This document shows positions 42,026 to 50,902 of a stretch of DNA of 64,000 nt, piece by piece (position 1 is the stretch's first letter; the number at the start of each line of letters is the position of its first letter). The translations under genes were made by a program, and so were the position numbers. This DNA is from Tranquillimonas sp964472855 (GTDB lineage: Bacteria > Pseudomonadota > Alphaproteobacteria > Rhodobacterales > Rhodobacteraceae), in the NCBI GenBank assembly GCA_964472855.1, contig CAYYMJ010000011.1:1-64000 (forward strand), read 5' to 3'. Under the pieces are notes generated by a model. The model searched no databases. It worked only from the letters and a program-made list of their open reading frames with translations, and had not been told where the DNA came from.

Positions 42026-42241
42026 GCGCGGAAAACCGCCGGAGCTGCGGGGCGAACGGGCAAGCGCGGACGGTGTTGCCGCCTCAGGCCCACAGGGCGA
42101 TCTGGCTGACCCATGTGCGGGCGCGGGCGTCGGTCGGGTCTGGCCGGCGCTGGCCCGGCCTCTGGGCCCGCGCCGCCGCATCGCCTTGTAACCCCTTCGG
42201 CCAGACCATATCACTCGCGCCAACGGCCGCGAGGGAAACCG

Positions 42242-45200
42242 ATGCCTGAGATCAAGAAAATCCTCATCGCCAACCGGGGCGAGATTGCCATTCGTGTCAT
42301 GCGCGCGGCCAACGAACTGGGCAAGCGCACCGTTGCGGTCTATGCCGAGGAAGACAAGCTTTCGCTGCACCGTTTCAAGGCGGACGAGGCCTATCGGATC
42401 GGCGAACATCTGGGCCCGGTCGCGGCCTATCTGTCGATTGACGAGATGATCCGCGTCGCGCGGGACTGCGGGGCCGACGCGATCCACCCCGGCTATGGCC
42501 TGTTGTCCGAGAACCCGGATTTCGTCGATGCCTGCACCGCCAATGGCATCACTTTCATCGGCCCGAAGGCCGACACCATGCGGGCGCTGGGCGACAAGGC
42601 CTCGGCCCGCAAGGTGGCCATCGCCGCTGGCGTGCCGGTGATCCCGGCCACCGAGGTTCTGGGCGACGACATGGCGGCAATTGCCGTGCAGGCCGGTGAC
42701 GTCGGCTATCCCCTGATGCTCAAGGCGTCCTGGGGCGGCGGCGGTCGCGGCATGCGCCCGATCAGCGGACCCGACGAGCTGGAAGACAAGATCCGCGAAG
42801 GCCGCCGCGAGGCCGAGGCCGCATTCGGCAACGGCGAAGGCTATCTGGAAAAGATGATCCTGAAGGCCCGGCATGTCGAGGTTCAGATCCTCGGCGACCA
42901 CAATGGCAACATCTACCACCTGTGGGAGCGTGACTGTTCCGTCCAGCGCCGCAACCAGAAGGTGGTCGAACGCGCGCCGGCCCCCTATCTGTCGCCGGCC
43001 CAGCGCGAAGAGCTGTGCAACCTTGGCAAGAAGATCGCCGAGCAGGTCGATTATCAGTGCGCCGGAACCATCGAGTTTCTGATGGACATGACCTCGGGGC
43101 GGTTCTTTTTCATCGAGGTCAACCCCCGCATCCAGGTCGAACATACCGTGACCGAAGAGGTCACCGGCATCGACATCGTGCGCGCCCAGATCCTGATCTC
43201 GGAAGGCAAGAGCCTGGTCGAGGCCACCGGCACCGCCAGCCAGTATGACGTGCGCCTTGACGGCCACGCGATCCAGTGCCGGATCACTACCGAAGATCCG
43301 TCGAACAATTTCATCCCCGACTATGGCCGCATCAGCGCCTATCGCGGGGCCACGGGCATGGGTATCCGGCTGGACGGCGGCACCGCCTATTCCGGTGCCG
43401 TGATCACGCGCTATTACGATTCGCTTCTGGAAAAGGTCACCGCCTGGGCGCCGACCCCCGAAGCGGCCATTGCGCGCATGGACCGGGCCCTGCGCGAATT
43501 TCGGATCCGTGGCGTGTCGACCAACATCGCCTTTGTCGAGAACCTGCTGAAGCACCCGACCTTCCTGAACCATGAATACCACACCAAATTCATCGACGAG
43601 ACGCCCGAGCTGTTCGACTTTGCCGTGCGCCGCGACCGCGCGACCCGGTTGTTGACCTATGTCGCCGACATCACCGTCAACGGCCACCCCGAGGTTGATG
43701 GCCGTCCGCGCCCGCCGGCGAACCTGCGCATTCCGACCGCCCCGAAACCCGGCCATGCCGACCCGGCGCCGGGCGTGCGGCAGCTGCTGGAGGAACAGGG
43801 CCCCGAGGCCGTAGCCGCCTGGATGCTGGCGCAGAAGAAGCTGTTGATCACCGACACCACCATGCGCGACAGCCACCAGTCGCTGTTGGCCACGCGCATG
43901 CGGTCGGTCGACATGGTGCGGATCGCGCCGAACTATGCGCGCGACCTGTCGCAGATGTTTTCGCTGGAATGCTGGGGCGGGGCCACCTTTGACGTGTCCT
44001 ACCGCTTTCTCAACGAATGCCCGTGGCAGCGCCTGCGCGACCTGCGCGCGGCCATGCCGAACCTGCTGACCCAGATGCTTTTGCGCGGCTCGAACGGGGT
44101 CGGATATACCAACTATCCCGACAATGTCGTGCGGTCCTTTGTGAAGCAGGCCGCCGAAACCGGCATCGACCTGTTCCGCGTGTTCGACCCGCTGAACTGG
44201 GTCGAGAACATGCGCGTCAGCATGGACGCGGTGCTGGAGACCGGCAAGATCCTGGAAGGCGCCATCTGCTATACCGGTGATCTGTTCGATCCCGACCGGT
44301 CGAAATACGACCTGAAATACTATGTCGAGATGGGCCGCGAACTGGCTCGCGCCGGCACCCATATTCTGGCCATCAAGGACATGGGCGGGCTGGTCAAGCC
44401 CAATGCCGCAAGCGTTCTGGTCAAGGCGCTGAAAGAAGAAACCGGGCTGCCGATTCACTTTCACACCCACGACACCGCCGGCATCGCCAGCGGGTCGATC
44501 CTGGCCGCGGCCGAGGCCGGGGTCGACGCGGTCGACTGCGCCATGGACGCGCTGTCGGGCAACACCAGCCAGGCGACGCTGGGCACCGTTGTCGCGGCTC
44601 TGCGCCATACCCCGCGCGACACCGGGCTGGACGTTGGCGCGATCCGCCAGATCTCGAATTACTGGGAGGCGGTGCGCGACCAGTATGCCGCCTTTGAATC
44701 CGGCATGCAGTCGCCCAGTTCCGAGGTTTACCTGCACGAGATGCCGGGCGGGCAGTTCACCAACCTCAAGGCGCAGGCGCGTTCGATGGGGCTGGAAGAC
44801 CGCTGGCACGAAGTTGCCGCCGCCTATGCCGACGTGAACCGGATGTTCGGCGATGTCATCAAGGTGACCCCGATCGCCAAGACCGTGGGCGACCTGGCCC
44901 TGATGCTGGTCGGGCAGGGGATCAGCTGTGAAGAGCTTCTGAAACCCGAGACCGAATTCAGCTTTCCCGACAGCGTCATCACGCTGATGCGCGGTCAGGT
45001 CGGGCAGGCACCGGGCGGCTTTCCGGACGATATCGTCAGAAAGGTGCTGAAAGACGAAAAGCCAATCACCGTGCGGCCCGGGTCGCTGCTGGAACCGACC
45101 GATCTGGAAGCCGCGCGCCGCGATCTTCAGGAGCGGTTCGGCCAAGAGGTCGATGACGAGGACCTGAACGGCTATCTCATGTATCCCAAGGTTTTCGCGG

Positions 45201-45685
45201 ATTACATGCAGCATCACACCGTCAACGGCCCGGTCCGGACCCTGCCGACCAAGACGTTTTTCTACGGCATGCAGCCCGGTGAAGAGATCTCGGCCGAGAT
45301 CGACCCCGGCAAGACGCTTGAAATCCGCTGTCTCGCCATCGGTGAAACCAACGACGAAGGCGAGGTGCGGGTGTTCTTCGAGCTGAATGGCCAGCCCCGG
45401 GTGATGCGCGTGGCGGACCGCAGCGCCTCGGTCGCCGGGCAGGCGCGGCCCAAGGCCGACACCGGCAACCCGGGCCACATCGGCGCGCCAATGCCCGGCG
45501 CCGTGGCGCAGGTGGCCGTCACGGCCGGCCAGAAGATCAAGGCCGGCGACCTGCTGGTCACGATCGAGGCCATGAAGATGGAAACCGGCATCCATGCCGA
45601 GCGCGCGGCGCGGGTCGTCGCGGTTCACGTGTCGCCCGGCGTCCAGATCGATGCCAAGGATCTGCTGGTCGAGCTGGAATTCTGA
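42242..45685 (+). CDS. pyc: Pyruvate carboxylase
   Basis: A 1147-residue single-chain biotin enzyme making oxaloacetate from pyruvate and bicarbonate. The biotin carboxylase domain covers about residues 4-455 (KKILIANRGEIAIRV, KASWGGGGRGMRP, FFIEVNPRIQVEHTVTEE). The carboxyltransferase domain covers about 535-800 (TTMRDSHQSLLATRMR, HFHTHDTAGI). The C-terminal biotin carrier has EAMKMETG with biotinylated Lys1112. The start at 42242 gives MPEIKKILIANRGE. It stands 216 bp after ligI; the protocatechuate route yields pyruvate and oxaloacetate, so the location is metabolically sensible, though the gene may be independent. Confidence 0.94.
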   Translation: MPEIKKILIANRGEIAIRVMRAANELGKRTVAVYAEEDKLSLHRFKADEAYRIGEHLGPVAAYLSIDEMIRVARDCGADAIHPGYGLLSENPDFVDACTANGITFIGPKADTMRALGDKASARKVAIAAGVPVIPATEVLGDDMAAIAVQAGDVGYPLMLKASWGGGGRGMRPISGPDELEDKIREGRREAEAAFGNGEGYLEKMILKARHVEVQILGDHNGNIYHLWERDCSVQRRNQKVVERAPAPYLSPAQREELCNLGKKIAEQVDYQCAGTIEFLMDMTSGRFFFIEVNPRIQVEHTVTEEVTGIDIVRAQILISEGKSLVEATGTASQYDVRLDGHAIQCRITTEDPSNNFIPDYGRISAYRGATGMGIRLDGGTAYSGAVITRYYDSLLEKVTAWAPTPEAAIARMDRALREFRIRGVSTNIAFVENLLKHPTFLNHEYHTKFIDETPELFDFAVRRDRATRLLTYVADITVNGHPEVDGRPRPPANLRIPTAPKPGHADPAPGVRQLLEEQGPEAVAAWMLAQKKLLITDTTMRDSHQSLLATRMRSVDMVRIAPNYARDLSQMFSLECWGGATFDVSYRFLNECPWQRLRDLRAAMPNLLTQMLLRGSNGVGYTNYPDNVVRSFVKQAAETGIDLFRVFDPLNWVENMRVSMDAVLETGKILEGAICYTGDLFDPDRSKYDLKYYVEMGRELARAGTHILAIKDMGGLVKPNAASVLVKALKEETGLPIHFHTHDTAGIASGSILAAAEAGVDAVDCAMDALSGNTSQATLGTVVAALRHTPRDTGLDVGAIRQISNYWEAVRDQYAAFESGMQSPSSEVYLHEMPGGQFTNLKAQARSMGLEDRWHEVAAAYADVNRMFGDVIKVTPIAKTVGDLALMLVGQGISCEELLKPETEFSFPDSVITLMRGQVGQAPGGFPDDIVRKVLKDEKPITVRPGSLLEPTDLEAARRDLQERFGQEVDDEDLNGYLMYPKVFADYMQHHTVNGPVRTLPTKTFFYGMQPGEEISAEIDPGKTLEIRCLAIGETNDEGEVRVFFELNGQPRVMRVADRSASVAGQARPKADTGNPGHIGAPMPGAVAQVAVTAGQKIKAGDLLVTIEAMKMETGIHAERAARVVAVHVSPGVQIDAKDLLVELEF

Positions 45686-45823
45686 ACCAGCGCCCTTCCC
45701 GGTGCGCCCGTGTTTGCGGGGCAGTCCGGGCCCGATTGCCGCAAGGAATCGCGGTCACGCCCGATCACGTGTGATGACGCGTTCGTGATACTGTCATTAT
45801 TGCCATGTTGCGGGGTCATTAAC

Positions 45824-45841
45824 CTGCAATTCTAGTTGCAG
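45824..45841. promoter_or_regulatory. Lux-box-like inverted repeat
   Basis: CTGCAATTCTAGTTGCAG, an 18-bp inverted repeat with perfect 6-bp arms (CTGCAA/TTGCAG), matches the size and CTG...CAG ends of LuxR-type binding sites. It lies 21 bp before the start of the LuxR gene, suggesting autoregulation. Confidence 0.55.
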
Positions 45842-45862
45842 ACATCCAATCGGTCAGGGCAA

Positions 45863-46750
45863 ATGCAAACGGTTTACGTCAGAAAAGTTGTCGGAAATGA
45901 ATGCTTTATCCCCTTGCGCCTGCGCGATTTCCTTATTGCCCTGGAAGCGACGGATACCAGCGAAGAAATCTGGAACCTTCTGGTCGACCTTTGCACCGGC
46001 ATAAATCTGCCGATCGTCGATTATGTCTGTGCGACCGACTATCGGCGCTGGGAAAAGGCCCAGTTTATCCGCACGACCTTTCACTCGGACTGGATCAGAA
46101 AGGCGCGCGCCGACCCGAGCATTCGGAAATTATCGTATTTCCGCACCCATGCGGTGCAATATCTGACGCCCATCACGGTTGGGCTGGCCTATGTCGACGA
46201 GATGGCCAATGTGCGCGCCGACCGGCTGGAGATCATGCGTGTGACCTCGAAAATGGGTCTGAACGCCGGGTTTGCCGTGCCCCTGCGCATGAACGAGCCC
46301 GGGCAGGCCGCGATATTGGTCATGGGCGGGCCGCAAAGCCGGGCCGAGTTCGACCCGATCCTGGCCGAACATGGCTGGACCATGCACGCCGCCGCCCTGT
46401 CGGCCCACACCCGGTATTCCGAGCTTTTCAAGGCAGAATTTGTCGAGCGCAATCACCTGACCGTAAAACAGCAAGAGCTGGTCAGGCTGGTGGGCCGCGG
46501 CCTTCTGGACAAGGAAATCGCCCATGAACTGGGCATTTCCTTTTCCGCCGTGCGCCAGCGGCTTGCCGCCGTTCAGGCCAAGACCGGGGTTCTGAACCGG
46601 GCCGAACTGGCGGCGCTGGCCATGCGGGTGGGGCTGATTGCCGATCCCACGCTGAAACCCCACGCCGCCGAGCTTACGGTCTTTCTGTCCACAGGCGACG
46701 GCAAGACCGGCAGCGAGGCCGAGCATCACTATCCCCAGGCAGCGCAGTGA
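45863..46750 (+). CDS. LuxR-family regulator with autoinducer-binding-like domain (LuxR solo)
   Basis: A 295-residue regulator. An N-terminal autoinducer-binding-like domain (about 15-175, including FHSDWIRKARADPSIRKL and SKMGLNAGFAVPLRM) precedes a GerE/LuxR HTH at about 200-260 (LTVKQQELVRLVGRGLLDKEIAHELGIS, VRQRLAAVQAKTG). I chose ATG 45863; an in-frame TTG at 45836 overlaps the lux-box-like repeat and is less likely. No LuxI synthase is in the window, so it is a solo. The usual ligand-pocket pattern is only partly matched, so it may sense something other than a standard acyl-homoserine lactone. Confidence 0.83.
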   Translation: MQTVYVRKVVGNECFIPLRLRDFLIALEATDTSEEIWNLLVDLCTGINLPIVDYVCATDYRRWEKAQFIRTTFHSDWIRKARADPSIRKLSYFRTHAVQYLTPITVGLAYVDEMANVRADRLEIMRVTSKMGLNAGFAVPLRMNEPGQAAILVMGGPQSRAEFDPILAEHGWTMHAAALSAHTRYSELFKAEFVERNHLTVKQQELVRLVGRGLLDKEIAHELGISFSAVRQRLAAVQAKTGVLNRAELAALAMRVGLIADPTLKPHAAELTVFLSTGDGKTGSEAEHHYPQAAQ

Positions 46751-46924
46751 CATCCCCGCTACCCGCATCCATCCTGCGCTAAGGTGACGGCGGGCGCCCC
46801 GCACGGCGCCCGCCGTTCATACCCGAAAACCGATGCGGCGGGGGCCGACAAATCGGCAAATCCCCCACATTTTCCGCTTGCAGGCCAACGGTCTTCTTTG
46901 TAGGTGCCGTCTCACCCAATGGAC

Positions 46925-46999
46925 GCGGGCGTAGCTCAGGGGTAGAGCATTACCTTGCCAAGGTAAGGGTCGTGAGTTCGAATCTCATCGCCCGCTCCA
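46925..46999 (+). tRNA. tRNA-Gly (GCC anticodon)
   Basis: A 75-nt cloverleaf with encoded CCA: acceptor GCGGGCG/CGCCCGC, D-arm TAGCTCAGGGGTAGAGC, anticodon stem TTACC/GGTAA with GCC at 46957-46959, variable loop, and T-arm GTGAGTTCGAATCTCAT. It stands alone between the LuxR and monooxygenase genes. No integrase or att-like duplication is seen nearby. Confidence 0.95.
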
Positions 47000-47190
47000 A
47001 CAGGGTCTTCCACATGAATTGACGGCACTTGGCCCGGCGCTGACGGTCGCGTTGCGCGGCGGCTGGCGGACGGGGTTCTGGCGGGCCGCGCGGGCGGACC
47101 CAAGCGGCCTATGCAGGCGCGCCGCATCTTTGTAATCCTTCTTTCCAGACCGGCCGGGCAACGCGCCCGCGCCGCAAAGGGGGGTTGGCG

Positions 47191-49089
47191 ATGCAGTATC
47201 ACCTTGACGGCTTTCATCCCGGTGACCCGGCGGTGCATTCGGCCACCGGGCGGCAGGTCGACAGCGGCAAGGTCGATGTCCTCGTCGCCGGTTGCGGCCC
47301 GGCGGGCCTGTGCCTGGCGGCGCAACTGGCCCGTTACCCCGAGATTTCCACCCGCATCGTCGAGCAAAAGCCCGGCCCCATGCAGCGCGGGCAGGCCGAT
47401 GGCATCAGCGTGCGGTCGATGGAGATGTTCCAGGCCTTCGGTTTTGGCGAGCAGGTCCAGCGCGAATCGGTCTGGATCAACGAAACCACCTTCTGGACCC
47501 CGGACCCGGCGGCGCCCGGCGCGATCCGGCGGTCGGGCCGCGTGCAGGATGTCGAAGACGACCAGTCGGAAATGCCGCATGTGCTGATCAACCAGGCGCG
47601 GGTGCACCGGTTTTTCCTGGATGTCATGCACAATGCGCCCACGCGGCTGACCCCCGACTATGACACCCGCCTGATCGACGTGCAGATCACGCCTGGCGCC
47701 GACTATCCCTGCACCGTCACGCTGGAAGGGCCCGGCGGCAGGCCGGAAACCGTGCGCGCCCGCTATGTCGTGGGGTGCGAGGGCGCGCGCAGCCGGGTGC
47801 GCCGCGCGATCGGCGGGCAGCTACACGGCGATGCCGCCCACCAGGCGTGGGGCGTGATGGACATTCTGGCCGTCACCGACTTTCCCGACTGGCGGATGAA
47901 GTCGATCGTGCAAAGCGGCAGCGAAGGCAGCCTGCTGATCCTGCCGCGAGAGGGGGGCTATCTGGTGCGGCTGTATGTGGCGCTGGACAGTCTGGGGCCC
48001 GACGAACGGGTTGCCGAACGCGGCCTTGGGGTCGCGGACATCATCGCCAGGGCGGGGCGGATCCTGCACCCGTTTTCGCTGGACGTGAAAGACGTGGTCT
48101 GGTGGTCGATCTATGAAATCGGCCATCGGCTGACCGACAAGTTCGACGATGTTCCCGAGGCCGAAATCGCCACCCGCGCCCCGTGCGTCTTTACCGCCGG
48201 CGACGCCTGCCACACCCACAGCCCCAAGGCCGGGCAGGGCATGAACGTGTCGATGGGCGACACGTTCAACCTGGGCTGGAAACTGGTGGCGGTGCTGTCC
48301 GGGCGGTCGGACCCGGCGCTGTTGCACAGCTATTCGGCCGAGCGTCGCGAGGCGGCGCGCGTGCTGGTCGAGACCGATCACAAATGGTCACGCACCGTGG
48401 GTGCGGCACCGACCGAGGCCGAACTGCGCGGCGACGTGCCGCCCCGCTTTCAGCAGGAATTCGTGGCCAACCTTCCCTTCACCGCCGGGCTGACGGTGCG
48501 TTATGGCGCCTCGGCGATCATCGGCAGCGACCGGCACCAGGCGCTGGCGCGTGGCCTGCCCATCGGCATGCGGTTTCATTCCGCGCCGGTGATCCGGCTG
48601 GCCGACGCGCGCCCGATGCAACTGGGTCACGTGGTCGAAGCCGACCAGCGCTGGCGCCTGCTGGCCTTTGCCCCGGCCGGCGACACCGGCGCCGACGATG
48701 GCGCAATCGCCCGGCTTTGCCGCTTTCTGGGCGCCGACCCGGCCTCGCCCATCCGGCGCCACACCCGCGGGTCCGAGGATATCGACGCGGTGATCGACCT
48801 GCGCGCGGTGTTCCAGCCCGGATTTCGCGAGATCGAGCATGCGCAGATGCCGGCCCTGTTGCGCCCGCACAAGGGGCGGTTCGGTCTGTGCGACTATGAA
48901 AAGGTGTTTTGCGCCGACCGGCGCGGCGGACGCGACATATTCGACATGCGCGGGATCGCCCGCGCGTCGGGCTGCATGGTGGTGCTGCGCCCCGACCAGC
49001 ATGTCGCGCATATCCTGCCGCTGGACGACGGTGCCGGGCTGGCCGGGTTTTTCGCGGGCGTGCTGCTGCCCGCTGGTTCGCAGGAATGA
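47191..49089 (+). CDS. mobA: FAD-dependent aromatic hydroxylase, 3-hydroxybenzoate 4-monooxygenase-like
   Basis: A 632-residue flavoprotein of the phenol 2-monooxygenase/MobA group. FAD-binding GCGPAGLCLAAQLARYP lies near residues 35-52, the DG motif YVVGCEGARSRVRRAIG near 190, and GD motif FTAGDACHTHSPKAGQGMNVSMGDTFNLGWKL near 330. A C-terminal thioredoxin-like dimerisation domain follows from about 450. The length and the opening MQYHLDGFHPGDP fit Comamonas 3-hydroxybenzoate 4-hydroxylase, whose product is protocatechuate, the substrate of LigAB encoded 11 kb away. ATG 47191 follows AAAGGGGGG. The TRAP operon behind it suggests uptake of its substrate. Confidence 0.84.
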   Translation: MQYHLDGFHPGDPAVHSATGRQVDSGKVDVLVAGCGPAGLCLAAQLARYPEISTRIVEQKPGPMQRGQADGISVRSMEMFQAFGFGEQVQRESVWINETTFWTPDPAAPGAIRRSGRVQDVEDDQSEMPHVLINQARVHRFFLDVMHNAPTRLTPDYDTRLIDVQITPGADYPCTVTLEGPGGRPETVRARYVVGCEGARSRVRRAIGGQLHGDAAHQAWGVMDILAVTDFPDWRMKSIVQSGSEGSLLILPREGGYLVRLYVALDSLGPDERVAERGLGVADIIARAGRILHPFSLDVKDVVWWSIYEIGHRLTDKFDDVPEAEIATRAPCVFTAGDACHTHSPKAGQGMNVSMGDTFNLGWKLVAVLSGRSDPALLHSYSAERREAARVLVETDHKWSRTVGAAPTEAELRGDVPPRFQQEFVANLPFTAGLTVRYGASAIIGSDRHQALARGLPIGMRFHSAPVIRLADARPMQLGHVVEADQRWRLLAFAPAGDTGADDGAIARLCRFLGADPASPIRRHTRGSEDIDAVIDLRAVFQPGFREIEHAQMPALLRPHKGRFGLCDYEKVFCADRRGGRDIFDMRGIARASGCMVVLRPDQHVAHILPLDDGAGLAGFFAGVLLPAGSQE

Positions 49090-49212
49090 CGCGCGCCCGT
49101 GAACGGGCCGATTTCAGCCTTGACCGGGCCGGGAAATTCGGGCGATGCACGAAAACCGACCTGAAGGCCGGGCGCGGCGCGACCGGCGGATCAATTCTTT
49201 TGGGGGAAACCA

Positions 49213-50259
49213 ATGAACACTCTTGGCCGCAACATCTTCGCCACCGGCATGCTGGCGCTGTCGGCGCTGGCCGGCACCGCAGGCAGCGCCGCCGCACAGG
49301 ACGTGTCGCTGAAGCTGCACCATTTCCTGCCGATCCAGGCCAACCTGGCCGCGCATATCCTTGAACCCTGGGCGGAAGAGGTTCAGGCAGCCTCGGGCGG
49401 GCGTATCGAGATCGAGCGTTTCTATGGCATGGCCCTTGGCGGCCGGCCGCCCGAACTGATGGATCAGGTGCTTGACGGCGTGACCGACATGACCCTGACC
49501 GTCACCGGCTATACGCCCGGGCGTTTCCCGCGGTCCGAGGCGTTCGAACTGCCCTTCATGATGACCGACGCCGGCCCCACCAGCCGCGCCTATTGGGACT
49601 ATGCCCAGGCGCATATGTTCGACACCGACTTCAGGGACTACAAGATCCTTGCAGTCTGGGTGCACGGGCCCGGCCTGATCCATTCGTCCGACCCGATCTC
49701 GACGCCGTCAGACCTGAACGGTGTCAAGCTGCGCGCGCCGACCCGGATCATCAACCAGATGTTCACCACGCTGGGCGCAACCACCGTGGGCATGCCGGTT
49801 CCGGCGGTGCCCGAGGCGCTGTCGAAGGGCGTGATCGACGCCACCGTCATCCCGTGGGAGGTGACCGGCGCCCTGAAGGTGCCCGAGCTTGTGACCAACC
49901 ACACCGAGTTCGGCGACGACGTGCTTTACACCACCACCTTCGTGCTGGCGCTGAACCGCGACGTCTGGGACGCGATCCCCGCCGATCTGCAGGCGATCAT
50001 CATGGAACATTCCGGCGCCACGCTGTCTGAGTTCGGCGGCGCGCAGATGCAGCGCGACGATGCGCCGGCCCGGGCCGCGGCCGCGGAACTGGGCAACAAC
50101 ATCATCACACTGACGCCGCAACAGGTGCAGGTGTGGAAAGATGCCGCCTCGGGGGTCGAAGGCGCCTGGATTGCCGACATGGACGGTCAGGGCATCGACG
50201 GCGCCACGCTGGTGCAGGACGCGCGCGACCTGATCGCCAAATATTCGGCAATGCAATAA
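49213..50259 (+). CDS. TRAP transporter solute-binding protein, DctP family
   Basis: A 348-residue periplasmic protein with a signal peptide (MNTLGRNIFATGMLALSALA, cleavage after AAA). The DctP fold is seen in LHHFLPIQANLAAHILEPWA, the ligand-site Arg in LNGVKLRAPTRIINQMF, and MPVPAVPEALSKGVIDATVIPWE. This pattern belongs to TRAP systems for organic and aromatic acids. First of three TRAP genes, 123 bp after the monooxygenase gene. Confidence 0.88.
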   Translation: MNTLGRNIFATGMLALSALAGTAGSAAAQDVSLKLHHFLPIQANLAAHILEPWAEEVQAASGGRIEIERFYGMALGGRPPELMDQVLDGVTDMTLTVTGYTPGRFPRSEAFELPFMMTDAGPTSRAYWDYAQAHMFDTDFRDYKILAVWVHGPGLIHSSDPISTPSDLNGVKLRAPTRIINQMFTTLGATTVGMPVPAVPEALSKGVIDATVIPWEVTGALKVPELVTNHTEFGDDVLYTTTFVLALNRDVWDAIPADLQAIIMEHSGATLSEFGGAQMQRDDAPARAAAAELGNNIITLTPQQVQVWKDAASGVEGAWIADMDGQGIDGATLVQDARDLIAKYSAMQ

Positions 50260-50317
50260 CACGGCGCGGCGCGCGGCGGCCGGTCCGGCGCGCGCCACAA
50301 CAACCGGGAAGCGCAAG

Positions 50318-50902
50318 ATGCATCGCGCAATGACACGGCTGGCACAGACCATGGCGGTGCTTGGGTCGCTGGTGCTGGTGTTCCTGATCCTGATGACCTG
50401 CGTGTCGGTCACCGGGCGCGAGCTGAATTCCTTTTTCAACGCGGACCTGATGCAAACCGCCGCGCCCGGTCTTGCCGGCTTCATGCTGGGCCTTGGCGTG
50501 GCCCCGATCACCGGTGATTTCGAGTTGATCGAAAACGGCATGGCCTTTGCGATATTTGCGTTTCTGCCGCTGGCCCAGATGCACGCGGCTCATGCGACCG
50601 TCGACGTGTTTACCCAACGCCTGCCCGACCCGCTGCTGCGCTGGATGCGGGCGCTGACCGAGGCGGTCTTTGCGCTGGTGCTGCTGGTCTTCGCGGCCAG
50701 GCTGTTCGACGGCATGCAGGCCAAGATGCGCTATAACGAGACCACCTACCTGATCCAGTTCCCGGTGTGGTGGGCCTATGCCCTTGCCCTGTCGGCGGCC
50801 GTGGTCGCGGCGCTGGTCGGGGTTTACATGGCCGGGCTGCGGCTGGCCGAGGCGTTGACCGGGACCGACCTTGTGCCCGCGGCCGAAGGCGGCGACGGGT
50901 GA
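50318..50902 (+). CDS. TRAP transporter small permease, DctQ family
   Basis: A 194-residue inner-membrane protein with four hydrophobic helices (around residues 12-34, 50-70, 85-125 and 140-180 including ALALSAAVVAALVGVYMAG). It links the binding protein to the large permease. Its stop overlaps the large-permease GTG start (GTGA). Confidence 0.84.
   Translation: MHRAMTRLAQTMAVLGSLVLVFLILMTCVSVTGRELNSFFNADLMQTAAPGLAGFMLGLGVAPITGDFELIENGMAFAIFAFLPLAQMHAAHATVDVFTQRLPDPLLRWMRALTEAVFALVLLVFAARLFDGMQAKMRYNETTYLIQFPVWWAYALALSAAVVAALVGVYMAGLRLAEALTGTDLVPAAEGGDG

Noticed and set aside
40514..45628. Very long open frame (about 1700 codons) on the minus strand opposite galD, ligI and pyruvate carboxylase
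   Set aside because: It is an antisense shadow produced by high GC codon bias. The plus-strand genes have full family motifs across the whole span.
46925..46999. tRNA-Gly as a genomic-island attachment site
   Set aside because: No integrase, no repeated tRNA 3' end and no change in base composition nearby.
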